Assembly (NCBI RefSeq): GCF_004123845.1
Contig: NZ_NBDP01000053.1
Location: forward strand, 248,001 to 312,000
DNA length: 64,000 bases
Direction: 5' to 3'
Source of the DNA: Allobosea sp. Tri-44
Lineage (GTDB): Bacteria; Pseudomonadota; Alphaproteobacteria; Rhizobiales; Beijerinckiaceae
Below, in pieces: positions 1-7,635 of this stretch (position 1 is the stretch's first letter; every line of letters starts with the position of its first letter). A model generated the notes under the pieces. That model did no database searches and had not been told where the DNA came from. It worked only from the letters and a program-made list of their open reading frames with translations. The translations under genes and the position numbers were made by a program.

Positions 1-54
1 TTTCCACGCACGGGAGGAATGCGCGCTTGCCGGCTTGCCGGCGAGCCTGCGCGG

Positions 55-77
55 GTGCAGATACTGTGTATCTGCAC
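55..77. promoter_or_regulatory. Candidate operator palindrome before the thiolase gene
   Basis: A perfect inverted repeat with 10-base arms (GTGCAGATAC and GTATCTGCAC) separated by TGT. It ends 18 bases before the thiolase ATG at 96, between it and the GAGGAGA ribosome binding site. The size and symmetry suit a dimeric repressor such as a MarR or GntR protein. No regulator gene is visible beside it, so the binding protein is unknown. Confidence 0.5.
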
Positions 78-95
78 GTTAGTGAGGAGAAGACC

Positions 96-1265
96 ATGAG
101 CGCTGCAATCGTCGGCTGGGCACATACCCCCTTCGGCAAGCAGGACACTGAGACGGTCGAGAGCCTGATCGTGCGCGTCGCGACCGACGCGCTGGTCGAT
201 GCCGGCATCACCGCCGACCAGGTCGACGAGATCGTGCTCGGCCATTTCAATGCCGGCTTCTCGGCCCAGGACTTCACCGCCTCCCTCGTGCTGCAGGCCG
301 ATCCGGCACTGCGCTTCAAGCCGGCGACGCGTGTCGAGAACGCCTGCGCCACCGGCTCGGCGGCGGTGCATCAGGGCGTTCGCGCGATCAAGGCCGGGGC
401 GGCCAAGGTCGTGCTTGTCGTCGGCGTCGAGCAGATGACCACGACACCTGGCCCTGAGATCGGCAAGAACCTGCTCAAGGCCTCCTATCTCGCGCAGGAG
501 GCCGATGTTCAGGGTGGCTTCGCCGGCGTCTTCGGCAAGATCGCCTCCTCCTATTTCCAGCGTCATGGCGACCAGTCGGACGCGCTCGCGCTGATCGCGG
601 CGAAGAACCACAAGAACGGCGTCGAGAACCCTTACGCCCAGATGCGCAAGGATCTCGGCTACGCCTTCTGCCGCGAGGAGAGCGAGAAGAACCCCTATGT
701 CGCCGGCCCGCTGAAGCGCACCGACTGCTCGCTGGTCTCGGACGGCGCCGCCGCGCTCGTGCTCGCCGATGAAGAGACCGCCAGGACCCTGCGTCGCGCC
801 GTCGGCTTCCGCGGCATGGCCCATGTCCAGGACTTCCTGCCGCTGTCGCGCCGCGACATCCTGAAGTTCGAGGGCGGCGCCCGCGCCTGGCAGCAGGCGT
901 TGGCCAATGCCGGCGTCGCGCTCGACGACCTCTCCTTCGTCGAGACGCATGACTGCTTCACCATCGCCGAGCTGATCGAATACGAGGCGATGGGCCTGAC
1001 CAAGGAAGGCGACGGCGCCCGCGCCATCAAGGAAGGCTGGACGCAGAAGGACGGCAAGCTGCCGGTCAACGTCTCCGGCGGCCTCAAGGCCAAGGGGCAT
1101 CCGATCGGCGCGACCGGCGTCTCCATGCACGTGCTCAGCGCGATGCAGCTCGTCGGTGAGGCGCCGGAGGGCATGCAGGTCAAGGATGCCCGCCTCGGCG
1201 GCATCTTCAACATGGGTGGCGCTGCGGTGGCGAACTACGTCTCGGTGCTCGAGCGGGTGAAGTGA
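96..1265 (+). CDS. Thiolase family protein (SCPx/acetyl-CoA acetyltransferase type)
   Basis: A 389-residue thiolase-fold enzyme expected to cleave or condense acyl-CoA thioesters in the cytoplasm. Cys84 in NACATGS is the acyl-carrying nucleophile, and GHPIGATG at about 334-341 carries the active-site His. The HDCFTIAE stretch is typical of the SCPx-type thiolase branch, which often lacks the second C-terminal Cys motif of classical thiolases. Here the end reads GGIFNMGGA, with no Cys. The ATG at 96 is chosen because a GAGGAGA site precedes it; an earlier in-frame start at 27 would cross the palindrome at 55-77. An MFS transporter follows 60 bases downstream on the same strand. The acyl substrate cannot be read from the sequence. 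Confidence 0.88.
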   Translation: MSAAIVGWAHTPFGKQDTETVESLIVRVATDALVDAGITADQVDEIVLGHFNAGFSAQDFTASLVLQADPALRFKPATRVENACATGSAAVHQGVRAIKAGAAKVVLVVGVEQMTTTPGPEIGKNLLKASYLAQEADVQGGFAGVFGKIASSYFQRHGDQSDALALIAAKNHKNGVENPYAQMRKDLGYAFCREESEKNPYVAGPLKRTDCSLVSDGAAALVLADEETARTLRRAVGFRGMAHVQDFLPLSRRDILKFEGGARAWQQALANAGVALDDLSFVETHDCFTIAELIEYEAMGLTKEGDGARAIKEGWTQKDGKLPVNVSGGLKAKGHPIGATGVSMHVLSAMQLVGEAPEGMQVKDARLGGIFNMGGAAVANYVSVLERVK

Positions 1266-1325
1266 GGCGAGGGCCGCCGACGAATTCAGGTCGGTGGTCG
1301 TTTTGAAACTGGCCGGAGACGCGGC

Positions 1326-2519
1326 GTGACCATCTTCTTCGCGCTGCTGCCGGCCTATGTGCTGTCAATCTTCTACCGATCCTTCCTGAGCGTGATCGCC
1401 GGACCGGTGATGGGCGATCTGCGCATCGGGCCGGCCGAGTTCGGCCTGCTCGGTGCCGCCTGGTTCATGGCCTTCGCGCTGGCGCAGTTCCCGGTCGGCT
1501 GGGCGCTCGACCGGATCGGGCCGCGCCGGACGGTCGCGGTGACCATGGCGATCGGCAGTGTCGGCGCCTTCCTGTTCGCGCAGGCCGGCAATCCCACGAT
1601 CGCGACGGCAGCGATGGCGCTGGTCGGGATCGGCTGCTCGCCGATCTTCATGTCGTCGCTCTATCTGTTTGCCCGGACGCAGGCGCCGGCACGCTTCGGC
1701 CTGTTGACTTCGATCTTCATCGGCCTCGGCTCGCTCGGCAATCTCGTCGGCGCCGCGCCGCTGGCCCTGGCTGCGCAGGCCTATGGCTGGCGCCCGACCA
1801 TGCTCGCCTTCGCTGTGGCGTTCCTGCTCGCGACTATTCTCGCCGCGGCGCTGGTGCGCGATCCGCCGCCGGTCACCGACGCCTCGGGCAAGCATGAGGG
1901 CCTGCTGCAAGGCCTCAAGAGTATCGTCGCGATCGGGCCACTCTGGCTGCTCGCGCCGATCACCCTCGTCGGCTACGCGATCATCGCGACGGCACGGGGC
2001 CTCTGGATCGCGCCTTACATGGCGCAGGTCCATGGACTCGATGGAATCGCCGCCGGCCATGCGACACTCGGCATGGCGACGACCATGATCGTCGGCGCCT
2101 TCGCCTATGGCGCCTTGCAGAAGCGGGCGGGTCGCAACAAGGCGCTGGTCGCCTGGGGAACGGTGGCGACCGGGATCGGCTTTTGCCTGCTGGCTCTGAT
2201 CGGTGCGCAGTCGCTGGCCGGCGCCGTCCTGCTCTTTGCGATCGTCGGCGCGACGGGCTTCACCTATGCGATCCTGATGGCGCATGCGCGCGTCTTCTTC
2301 CCCGATCATCTGGTCGGGCGCGGCATGACCTGCATCAACTTCCTGTTCATCGCCGGGGCGGGGCTGATCCAGTGGGGCTCCGGCTGGTTCGTCGCGACGC
2401 AGCGGGCCGACGGGCGCGACGCGGCACAGGCTTTCGCCAACATGCACTGGGGCTTTGCCGCTCTGCTGCTCGTCTCGACCGCGATCTATCTGGCGACGCC
2501 GGAGCGGCGGGTAGCCTGA
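1326..2519 (+). CDS. MFS transporter
   Basis: A 397-residue inner-membrane protein with about 12 hydrophobic segments. The loop GWALDRIGPRRT near residues 60-71 is the MFS motif A between helices 2 and 3. It starts with GTG directly after GGAGACGCGGC. It lies 60 bases after the thiolase gene and may be co-transcribed with it, which would suggest uptake or export of a related carboxylic acid. The substrate is unknown. The gene ends 3 bases from the convergent bolA gene. Confidence 0.85.
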   Translation: MTIFFALLPAYVLSIFYRSFLSVIAGPVMGDLRIGPAEFGLLGAAWFMAFALAQFPVGWALDRIGPRRTVAVTMAIGSVGAFLFAQAGNPTIATAAMALVGIGCSPIFMSSLYLFARTQAPARFGLLTSIFIGLGSLGNLVGAAPLALAAQAYGWRPTMLAFAVAFLLATILAAALVRDPPPVTDASGKHEGLLQGLKSIVAIGPLWLLAPITLVGYAIIATARGLWIAPYMAQVHGLDGIAAGHATLGMATTMIVGAFAYGALQKRAGRNKALVAWGTVATGIGFCLLALIGAQSLAGAVLLFAIVGATGFTYAILMAHARVFFPDHLVGRGMTCINFLFIAGAGLIQWGSGWFVATQRADGRDAAQAFANMHWGFAALLLVSTAIYLATPERRVA

Positions 2520-2522
2520 GGC

Positions 2523-2795
2523 TCAAGCCTCGCCCGGCGCGCGCGCCACGATCGCCAATGCGTGCACGCTGCCGGCGAGCTCCTCGGAGAGCGCCGCATT
2601 GACGAGGCGATGGCGCTCGAGCCGGCTCTTGCCCGCGAAGGCGGCCGAGACGACCTCGACACGGAAATGCGTCTCGCCACCCTCGCGCCAGCCGGCATGG
2701 CCGTGATGCTGATGCGATTCGTCGATCACCTTGAGATGCTCCGGCGCGAGCTCAGCGGTGAGCTTGCTGGTGATCCGGTCGGCCATGGTCGGCAT
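2523..2795 (-). CDS. BolA family protein
   Basis: A 90-residue protein covering the whole BolA fold. The conserved core reads VIDESHQHHGHAG followed by THFRVEVVS and the helix RHRLVNAAL. BolA proteins partner monothiol glutaredoxins and handle Fe-S clusters or act as stress regulators. The internal Met at 2786 is an equally possible start. It is convergent with the MFS gene, and no glutaredoxin is adjacent; the GrxC gene lies 16 kb away. Confidence 0.9.
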   Translation of the reverse strand: MPTMADRITSKLTAELAPEHLKVIDESHQHHGHAGWREGGETHFRVEVVSAAFAGKSRLERHRLVNAALSEELAGSVHALAIVARAPGEA

Positions 2796-2889
2796 GAAGG
2801 CTCCTGTCGAGTTGCTTGCTCAGGTTCTGGGGCAGTCTCATAGTCCTTGAGGGGCAGGGCGGAAACGCGTCTTTCGCGTGGAGGCGGTG

Positions 2890-4524
2890 ATGATGACGAT
2901 CTGGCGCATGCTCGCTTTGGCGCTTTGCGTCGCCGCAACGCCCGCGCTGGCTCAGGATGAGGGGCGTGTTGCCGACTACAAGCAGAGCGAGGCGGTGCTG
3001 GCGCGCTACAAGCCGGTGCCGATCGCGCTCGCGACCCCGGCGCTGACGCGCGGCACACCCGGGCTGACTACGCAAGCCGAGCTCGACGCCTTCGTTGCTG
3101 ATCTCGCCGCCAGGGCCCCTGGCCGGGCCGTGCTCGGTTCACTCGGCAAGTCGCAGCAGGGGCGCGACCTGCCCTACCTGATCTTCTCCAAGGAGGGGCT
3201 GAAGGACCCCGCCGCGCTGAAGGCGCTCGGGCGGCCGGTCGTCTGGTTCGTCGGCCAGCAGCATGGCAACGAGCCGGCGGGGGCCGAGGCGATGCTGGCG
3301 CTGGCGCATGACCTCGCGATCGGCGATCTCGGCGCCGTGCTCGACAAGCTCGTGGTGGTGATCGTACCGCGCAGCAACCCGGACGGGGCGGCGGCCGACA
3401 AGCGGCCCGGCGCCAGCGGCTTCGACCTCAACCGCGACCATCTGCTGCTGACCCTGCCGGAGACCAGGGCGCTGCACACCAAGCTCGCCGAGCTGCCGGC
3501 CGATGTGATCGTCGACGTGCACGAGTTCTCGGTCGCCAATCGCTGGCTGGAGAAGTTCGGTGGGCTCAACGCCGCCGATGCGATGATCCTCTACGCCACC
3601 AACCCGGCGGTGCCGCAGCCGACGACGAAGATCGCGGCCGAGCTGGTGAAGCCCGCCATGGACAAGGCGATGGCGGAGAAGGGGCTCTCCTCCTTCTGGT
3701 ACTTCACCACGAGCTACCGCAAGGACGACAAGCTGGTCTCGATGGGCGGCAATGCGCCGGGGATCGCGCGCAACCTGTTCGGGCTTTCCGGTGCGGTCTC
3801 CTTCCTGATCGAGACGCGCGGCGTCGGCCTGAAGCTGGAGAATCTCGAACGCCGCATCGCGACCCATTACGTGATCTCGCGCGCCGTGCTCGACACCGTG
3901 GCCACAAACGACAAGACCGTGCTGGAGGCGGTGAAGGCGGCGCGGGCGGAGCTGGCGCGCAACCAAAGCGAGCTGATCGTCGGGCACCGTATCGCGACGG
4001 AGACGGTCGCGATACCGCTCGTCGATCCGGCGACCGGCGCCGACATGCCGACCCCGGTCGAGTTCCGCGACTCGCGCAAGGTCACGGTGACGAACAGCCG
4101 GGTGCGGCCGGAAGGCTATCTCGTCCTCCCGGAGGGGCAGGCGGCGCTCGAAGCGCTCAAGCTCAAGGGCATTGCAACCTGCGCGCTCGGCGGGCCTGCG
4201 ACGCTCGAAGTCGAGGCCTTCATGGTCGAGCAGAAGGGGCCGGTGAAGAAGGTCGACCGCGAGAACATCAATCCGGACCAGGCGGTCAAGGTCGAACTCC
4301 GGCCACGCCGGATCGAGGTTCCAGCGAATGCTGTGTTCGTGCCAATGACGCAAACAGGCGCCAATGTCATCGCCGCCTCATTGGAGCCGGATTCTCCGGG
4401 CTCTCATGTCGGCGTCGGGGTGGTGGAAACCGCGCCGGCTTCAGGCGAGGCGCCCATCTATCGTGTGCCTCGTGGAACCAAGCTTGCACTCGCGGTCGGA
4501 GGCGATACGGCCTGCGGCCGTTGA
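2890..4524 (+). CDS. Secreted M14 family zinc carboxypeptidase
   Basis: A 544-residue peptidase with an N-terminal signal peptide (hydrophobic LALALCVAATPALAQ, cleavage near residue 22), so it should act in the periplasm. The zinc ligands are visible as HGNE (about 125-128) and the later VDVHEF (His near 211). The substrate-binding NPDG and DLNRDH motifs lie between them, and ETRG near 308 carries the catalytic Glu. The C-terminal 200 residues look like a separate beta-rich accessory region. The ATG at 2890 follows GGAGGCGGTG; an upstream GTG at 2878 is less likely. The gene stands alone between bolA and a J-domain protein. Confidence 0.85.
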   Translation: MMTIWRMLALALCVAATPALAQDEGRVADYKQSEAVLARYKPVPIALATPALTRGTPGLTTQAELDAFVADLAARAPGRAVLGSLGKSQQGRDLPYLIFSKEGLKDPAALKALGRPVVWFVGQQHGNEPAGAEAMLALAHDLAIGDLGAVLDKLVVVIVPRSNPDGAAADKRPGASGFDLNRDHLLLTLPETRALHTKLAELPADVIVDVHEFSVANRWLEKFGGLNAADAMILYATNPAVPQPTTKIAAELVKPAMDKAMAEKGLSSFWYFTTSYRKDDKLVSMGGNAPGIARNLFGLSGAVSFLIETRGVGLKLENLERRIATHYVISRAVLDTVATNDKTVLEAVKAARAELARNQSELIVGHRIATETVAIPLVDPATGADMPTPVEFRDSRKVTVTNSRVRPEGYLVLPEGQAALEALKLKGIATCALGGPATLEVEAFMVEQKGPVKKVDRENINPDQAVKVELRPRRIEVPANAVFVPMTQTGANVIAASLEPDSPGSHVGVGVVETAPASGEAPIYRVPRGTKLALAVGGDTACGR

Positions 4525-4700
4525 GTTTCGAGCGTGGAAACACTATTTTGGGTGAGGTTCCGGCCGTTTCGGCTGGGCCGGGTTCCTTAAGCAATCAGGG
4601 TCAAGCTGTCGCCAAGGCGATTGGCTTGCTGCAGGTGCGGGGCGATCCGCGCAGCAGCCGGCTTGTCGATGCAGCATTCCACCCGCATAACCATGAGACG

Positions 4701-5318
4701 ATGAATTTCAACTCGCGCCTTTTCGACCGGATCAGGATCGGCCCTTCCGAGGCGGAAGAGGTGGTCGAGGCCGATGCGCGTCATTGCGACCATGCGGGCT
4801 GCACCAAGTTGGGCGAATTCCGCGCGCCGATGGGGCGCGGCAAGGAAGGCAAGTTCTTCCAGTTCTGCCTCGAGCATGTGAAGGCCTACAACGCCACCTA
4901 CAACTACTTCTCCGGCATGAACGATGAGGCGCTCGCGGCTTACGCCAAGCAGGAGGAGATCGGCCATCGGCCGACCTGGAAACTCGGCGTCAATGCCAGC
5001 GCCGCCCGGATGGCGCAGCGCGGGCGTGGTCCCAGCGAGCAGGATGGAGCGGATGTGCAGGATGCCTTCAACCTGTTCCGCGGCCGTGCCCGCCGCGAGC
5101 AGGAGCGAGCTGAATCGCGCGTCGGCGTGCTGGCGAAGAAGGCGCTGGAGACGCTCGACCTCGACGAGACCGCCGACCGTGCCGCGATCAAGGCCCGCTA
5201 CAAGGAACTGGTGAAGCGTTTTCACCCAGACGCCAATGGCGGCGACCGCTCGCGCGAGGGGAGGCTGCAGGAAATCCTCAAGGCCTACCAGACGCTCAAG
5301 ACGAACGGGCTGGTGTGA
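4701..5318 (+). CDS. J-domain protein with C-terminal HPD motif
   Basis: A 205-residue cytoplasmic protein. The J-domain is at the C-terminus (about 145-203) with HPD at 175-177, so it should stimulate an Hsp70 ATPase. The N-terminal half carries Cys29, Cys34 and Cys56 with nearby His residues, which may bind a metal. There is no Gly/Phe region or DnaJ zinc finger, so this is a class III J-protein of the type common in alphaproteobacteria. I chose the ATG at 4701; a longer reading from TTG at 4521 would add 60 residues of poor composition and overlap the peptidase stop. Confidence 0.85.
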   Translation: MNFNSRLFDRIRIGPSEAEEVVEADARHCDHAGCTKLGEFRAPMGRGKEGKFFQFCLEHVKAYNATYNYFSGMNDEALAAYAKQEEIGHRPTWKLGVNASAARMAQRGRGPSEQDGADVQDAFNLFRGRARREQERAESRVGVLAKKALETLDLDETADRAAIKARYKELVKRFHPDANGGDRSREGRLQEILKAYQTLKTNGLV

Positions 5319-5335
5319 GGCCCATCAGGTTTTTT
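5310..5335 (+). terminator. Short intrinsic terminator candidate
   Basis: The stem CTGGTG (5310-5315) pairs with CATCAG (5323-5328), including one G-U pair, around a 7-base loop. It is followed by GTTTTTT. It overlaps the stop codon of the J-domain gene. The stem is short, so strength is uncertain. Confidence 0.45.
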
Positions 5336-5442
5336 CGTCATTCCGGACAAGCTGCGAAGCAGCGCAGCTCCGGAATCCATCGTAAGGCGCCGGAGCCTTA
5401 CGATGGATTCCGGCGTTCCGCTTCGCTCCAGCCGGAATGACG
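5336..5442. repeat. Palindromic intergenic repeat (type CGTCATTCCGG)
   Basis: A 107-base nested palindrome. The outer arms are CGTCATTCCGG (5336-5346) and CCGGAATGACG (5432-5442). The inner arms read CCGGAATCCATCGTAAGGC and its complement. A second, diverged copy is at 12745-12844, so it is a dispersed element. It lies between two genes on the same strand and could form a strong hairpin in RNA. Confidence 0.85.
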
Positions 5443-5475
5443 ATGCTCTGTGATTGAACAACTGGCGGAGAAGGC

Positions 5476-6348
5476 ATGACCATGGATTCTCAGGTGATCG
5501 CCCCCGCTGATGCCGAGGAGCGGCGGGCCAGACCGCCGGTCGTGGTCTATCCCAATGGCAGCCTGCCTGGCGCCGACATGGCGATACTGGAACGAGCCCG
5601 CCAAACCCTGACCAAGCGCGACGAGATCATCGTGCCGCCGCGCGAAGCCGGCAGCTTCCATGTACCGAAAGGCCATTTCTTCCGGATCGTCAGCATCGAG
5701 GGGCCGCAGGTCGGCGACCTCAATCTGTGGAACGCCGACGATCTCGACGAGCGCTTCTTCAGCGGCAAGACGCGTGCCTTGCATGCGACCCATCTCGGCG
5801 CCGGCGACCGCCTCTGGAGCAATCTGCCGCATCTGCGGCCGATGGCGACGATCACCCATGACACGCTCGGCTGGTACGGCTTCGACCAGGATGGCGCCGG
5901 CGTCCATGACGTGATCGGCACGCGCTGCGATCCCTATACCCACCGGCTGCTCGGCGATGGCGGCGACTACCATCATTGCTGCCATTCGAACCTCGCTCGC
6001 GCCTTGGGACAGGCGAGGGGACTGCCGGCGCGCGAGGTCGAGCATCATGTCCACGACGTGCTCAACGTCTTCATGTGCACGGGCTTCACGAAGGACATGC
6101 ACCAGTACTTCATGAAGGCGAGCCCGGTCAGGCCCGGCGACTTCCTCGAGCTCTTCGCCGAGATCGACCTGCTGGGAGCGATCTCGGCCTGCCCGGGCGG
6201 CGATTGCGGCCAGACGCATTCGAGCGACGTCGCGCGCTGCTATCCGCTTAAGGTCGAGATCTACGAGGCCGATCCGGCCGCGCTTGCCGGCTGGCATTCG
6301 CCGCGGCGCAGCCCGTATCGGCGCAGCCACGGCGAGGCGGAAGGCTGA
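5476..6348 (+). CDS. DUF1989 (urea carboxylase-associated family) protein
   Basis: A 290-residue soluble protein matching the DUF1989 family, members of which sit beside urea carboxylase or aminomethyltransferase-like genes. Conserved features include GDLNLW (about 80-85), a Cys151-Asp pair, the striking HHCCH at 166-170 and CPGGDC at 239-244, which could form a metal site. The start ATG at 5476 follows GGAGAAGGC. No urea or guanidine genes are nearby, so the role here is unknown. It is convergent with the serine protease gene, with a palindromic repeat between them. Confidence 0.8.
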   Translation: MTMDSQVIAPADAEERRARPPVVVYPNGSLPGADMAILERARQTLTKRDEIIVPPREAGSFHVPKGHFFRIVSIEGPQVGDLNLWNADDLDERFFSGKTRALHATHLGAGDRLWSNLPHLRPMATITHDTLGWYGFDQDGAGVHDVIGTRCDPYTHRLLGDGGDYHHCCHSNLARALGQARGLPAREVEHHVHDVLNVFMCTGFTKDMHQYFMKASPVRPGDFLELFAEIDLLGAISACPGGDCGQTHSSDVARCYPLKVEIYEADPAALAGWHSPRRSPYRRSHGEAEG

Positions 6349-6352
6349 GATT

Positions 6353-6440
6353 CGTCATTGCGAGGAGCGTAGCGACGAAGCAATCCAGGGGCGGCCGAGC
6401 TCTACGCCCCCTGGATTGCTTCGCTACGCTCGCAATGGCG
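6353..6440. repeat. Palindromic intergenic repeat (type CGTCATTGCGAG)
   Basis: An 88-base near-perfect palindrome. The left arm contains GAAGCAATCCAGGGG, and the right arm CCCCTGGATTGCTTCG followed by CTACGCTCGCAATG. It fills the gap between two convergent genes and could serve as a bidirectional terminator. Its core differs from the CGTCATTCCGG type. Confidence 0.85.
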
Positions 6441-6448
6441 GAAGCTGC

Positions 6449-7453
6449 TCAGTTCTTCAGCAGCGAATTCATCCCGTCGGTGTCGAGATTGTCCGAGCCG
6501 CGCACGCTGCTGCGTTCGGTCGAGCTCGGCTGGTCGCCGTCCTGTCCGCCGCCGGACGCGACAGAGCCGCCATCCGCGGCCGGCGCCTGCCCGCCAGCAC
6601 CCGCCATCTTGCGCAGCAGGGGGCTGGCCTGGAGCAGCGCCGTCATGCTGGTGGCGGTGTTGTAGCTGTTCGGATCATTGGGAGCGAGGCCGCCCTGCTT
6701 GTGCAGCGCGATGCCCGAATTGCCGGCGTTGTAGAGAAGCGAGCCGGACGAGCCGCCGAGCGTATCGCAGCGATGGCGCATCTCGGCCGCGTCGCCCTGC
6801 TGGCGCGTTGCCATGCAGCGGAAGCGGCTCATCACCTTGGGCCGGCCGGCCGGGTGGTGGATGACCATCAGCGAGGGGGCGCCGCCGGTCGGCGTCGCCG
6901 CGAGCTTGACCGCCCCATAGGTCGCGGTCGGATTGCCCTTGGCCTTGACGATGGCGTAGTCGAGATTGGCGTTGAATTCGACTGGCTTGGGCTCAAGCTC
7001 GAAGACCTTGGCGCCCTTGCCGTCCTGCGTCAGGAAATCCATGACGATGATGGCGCGCATCGGCGTCATCTCGCCACTCTGCGGCAGGCAGTGATGGTTG
7101 GTCAGGACATAGTCACCCGGCAGCAGCTCGCCGGTGCAATGGGCGCCGGACTGCTTGCCGGTCTTGTTGTCCTTCAGCAGGATATCGATGCGCCCGACGG
7201 GCTTGGCCATCTTCGCGAGCGGATCGCGCTGATCGAGCTCTGCGATCGGCTCGAAGGCGCCCTTGTTGCTTTCGATATGGGTCGCAGCGTCGCCGGTGCT
7301 CTGCCGCCGGGGCATGCTGACCTTGCCGAAGTCGCTGGGGTCGAAGCCCATTGTCTGGGCAGCGGCGGGGCCTGCGAGGGCAAGGCCCATGGCACCGATA
7401 AGGGCGGCGCGGAGGTTGGCCCCGGTCGAATTGGTCTGCAGCCATGCGGGCAT
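6449..7453 (-). CDS. Secreted trypsin-like serine protease
   Basis: A 334-residue protein with an N-terminal export signal (hydrophobic stretch about 16-33 ending AAAQ). The chymotrypsin-fold triad is readable: His121 in TNHHC, Asp165 in NLDYAIVK and Ser236 in GGSSGS. Cys106/Cys122 and Cys213/Cys229 are placed for disulfides. The last 50 residues are a Gly/Ser/Asp-rich tail ending SLLKN. The ATG at 7453 follows GAGGAGAGGAAG. It probably acts in the periplasm or outside the cell; the target is unknown. The next gene upstream on the same strand is ecm, 180 bases away. Confidence 0.82.
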   Translation of the reverse strand: MPAWLQTNSTGANLRAALIGAMGLALAGPAAAQTMGFDPSDFGKVSMPRRQSTGDAATHIESNKGAFEPIAELDQRDPLAKMAKPVGRIDILLKDNKTGKQSGAHCTGELLPGDYVLTNHHCLPQSGEMTPMRAIIVMDFLTQDGKGAKVFELEPKPVEFNANLDYAIVKAKGNPTATYGAVKLAATPTGGAPSLMVIHHPAGRPKVMSRFRCMATRQQGDAAEMRHRCDTLGGSSGSLLYNAGNSGIALHKQGGLAPNDPNSYNTATSMTALLQASPLLRKMAGAGGQAPAADGGSVASGGGQDGDQPSSTERSSVRGSDNLDTDGMNSLLKN

Positions 7454-7635
7454 GCGCTTCTTCCTCTCCTCAAGCGGGTCCCTCGCGGCCCTGCCGACGA
7501 CCGCCTTCAGGCACGGACCGGTGCCGCGGGACGCGGGCACGGCCGAGCAGTACCGGGACGATAGTCGTCCGCACGCGCTTGGGAAACCCTGAGCGCTTTT
7601 CGCAAGAGCCGGAAGCTGGGGAAGGCGATCGGCTC

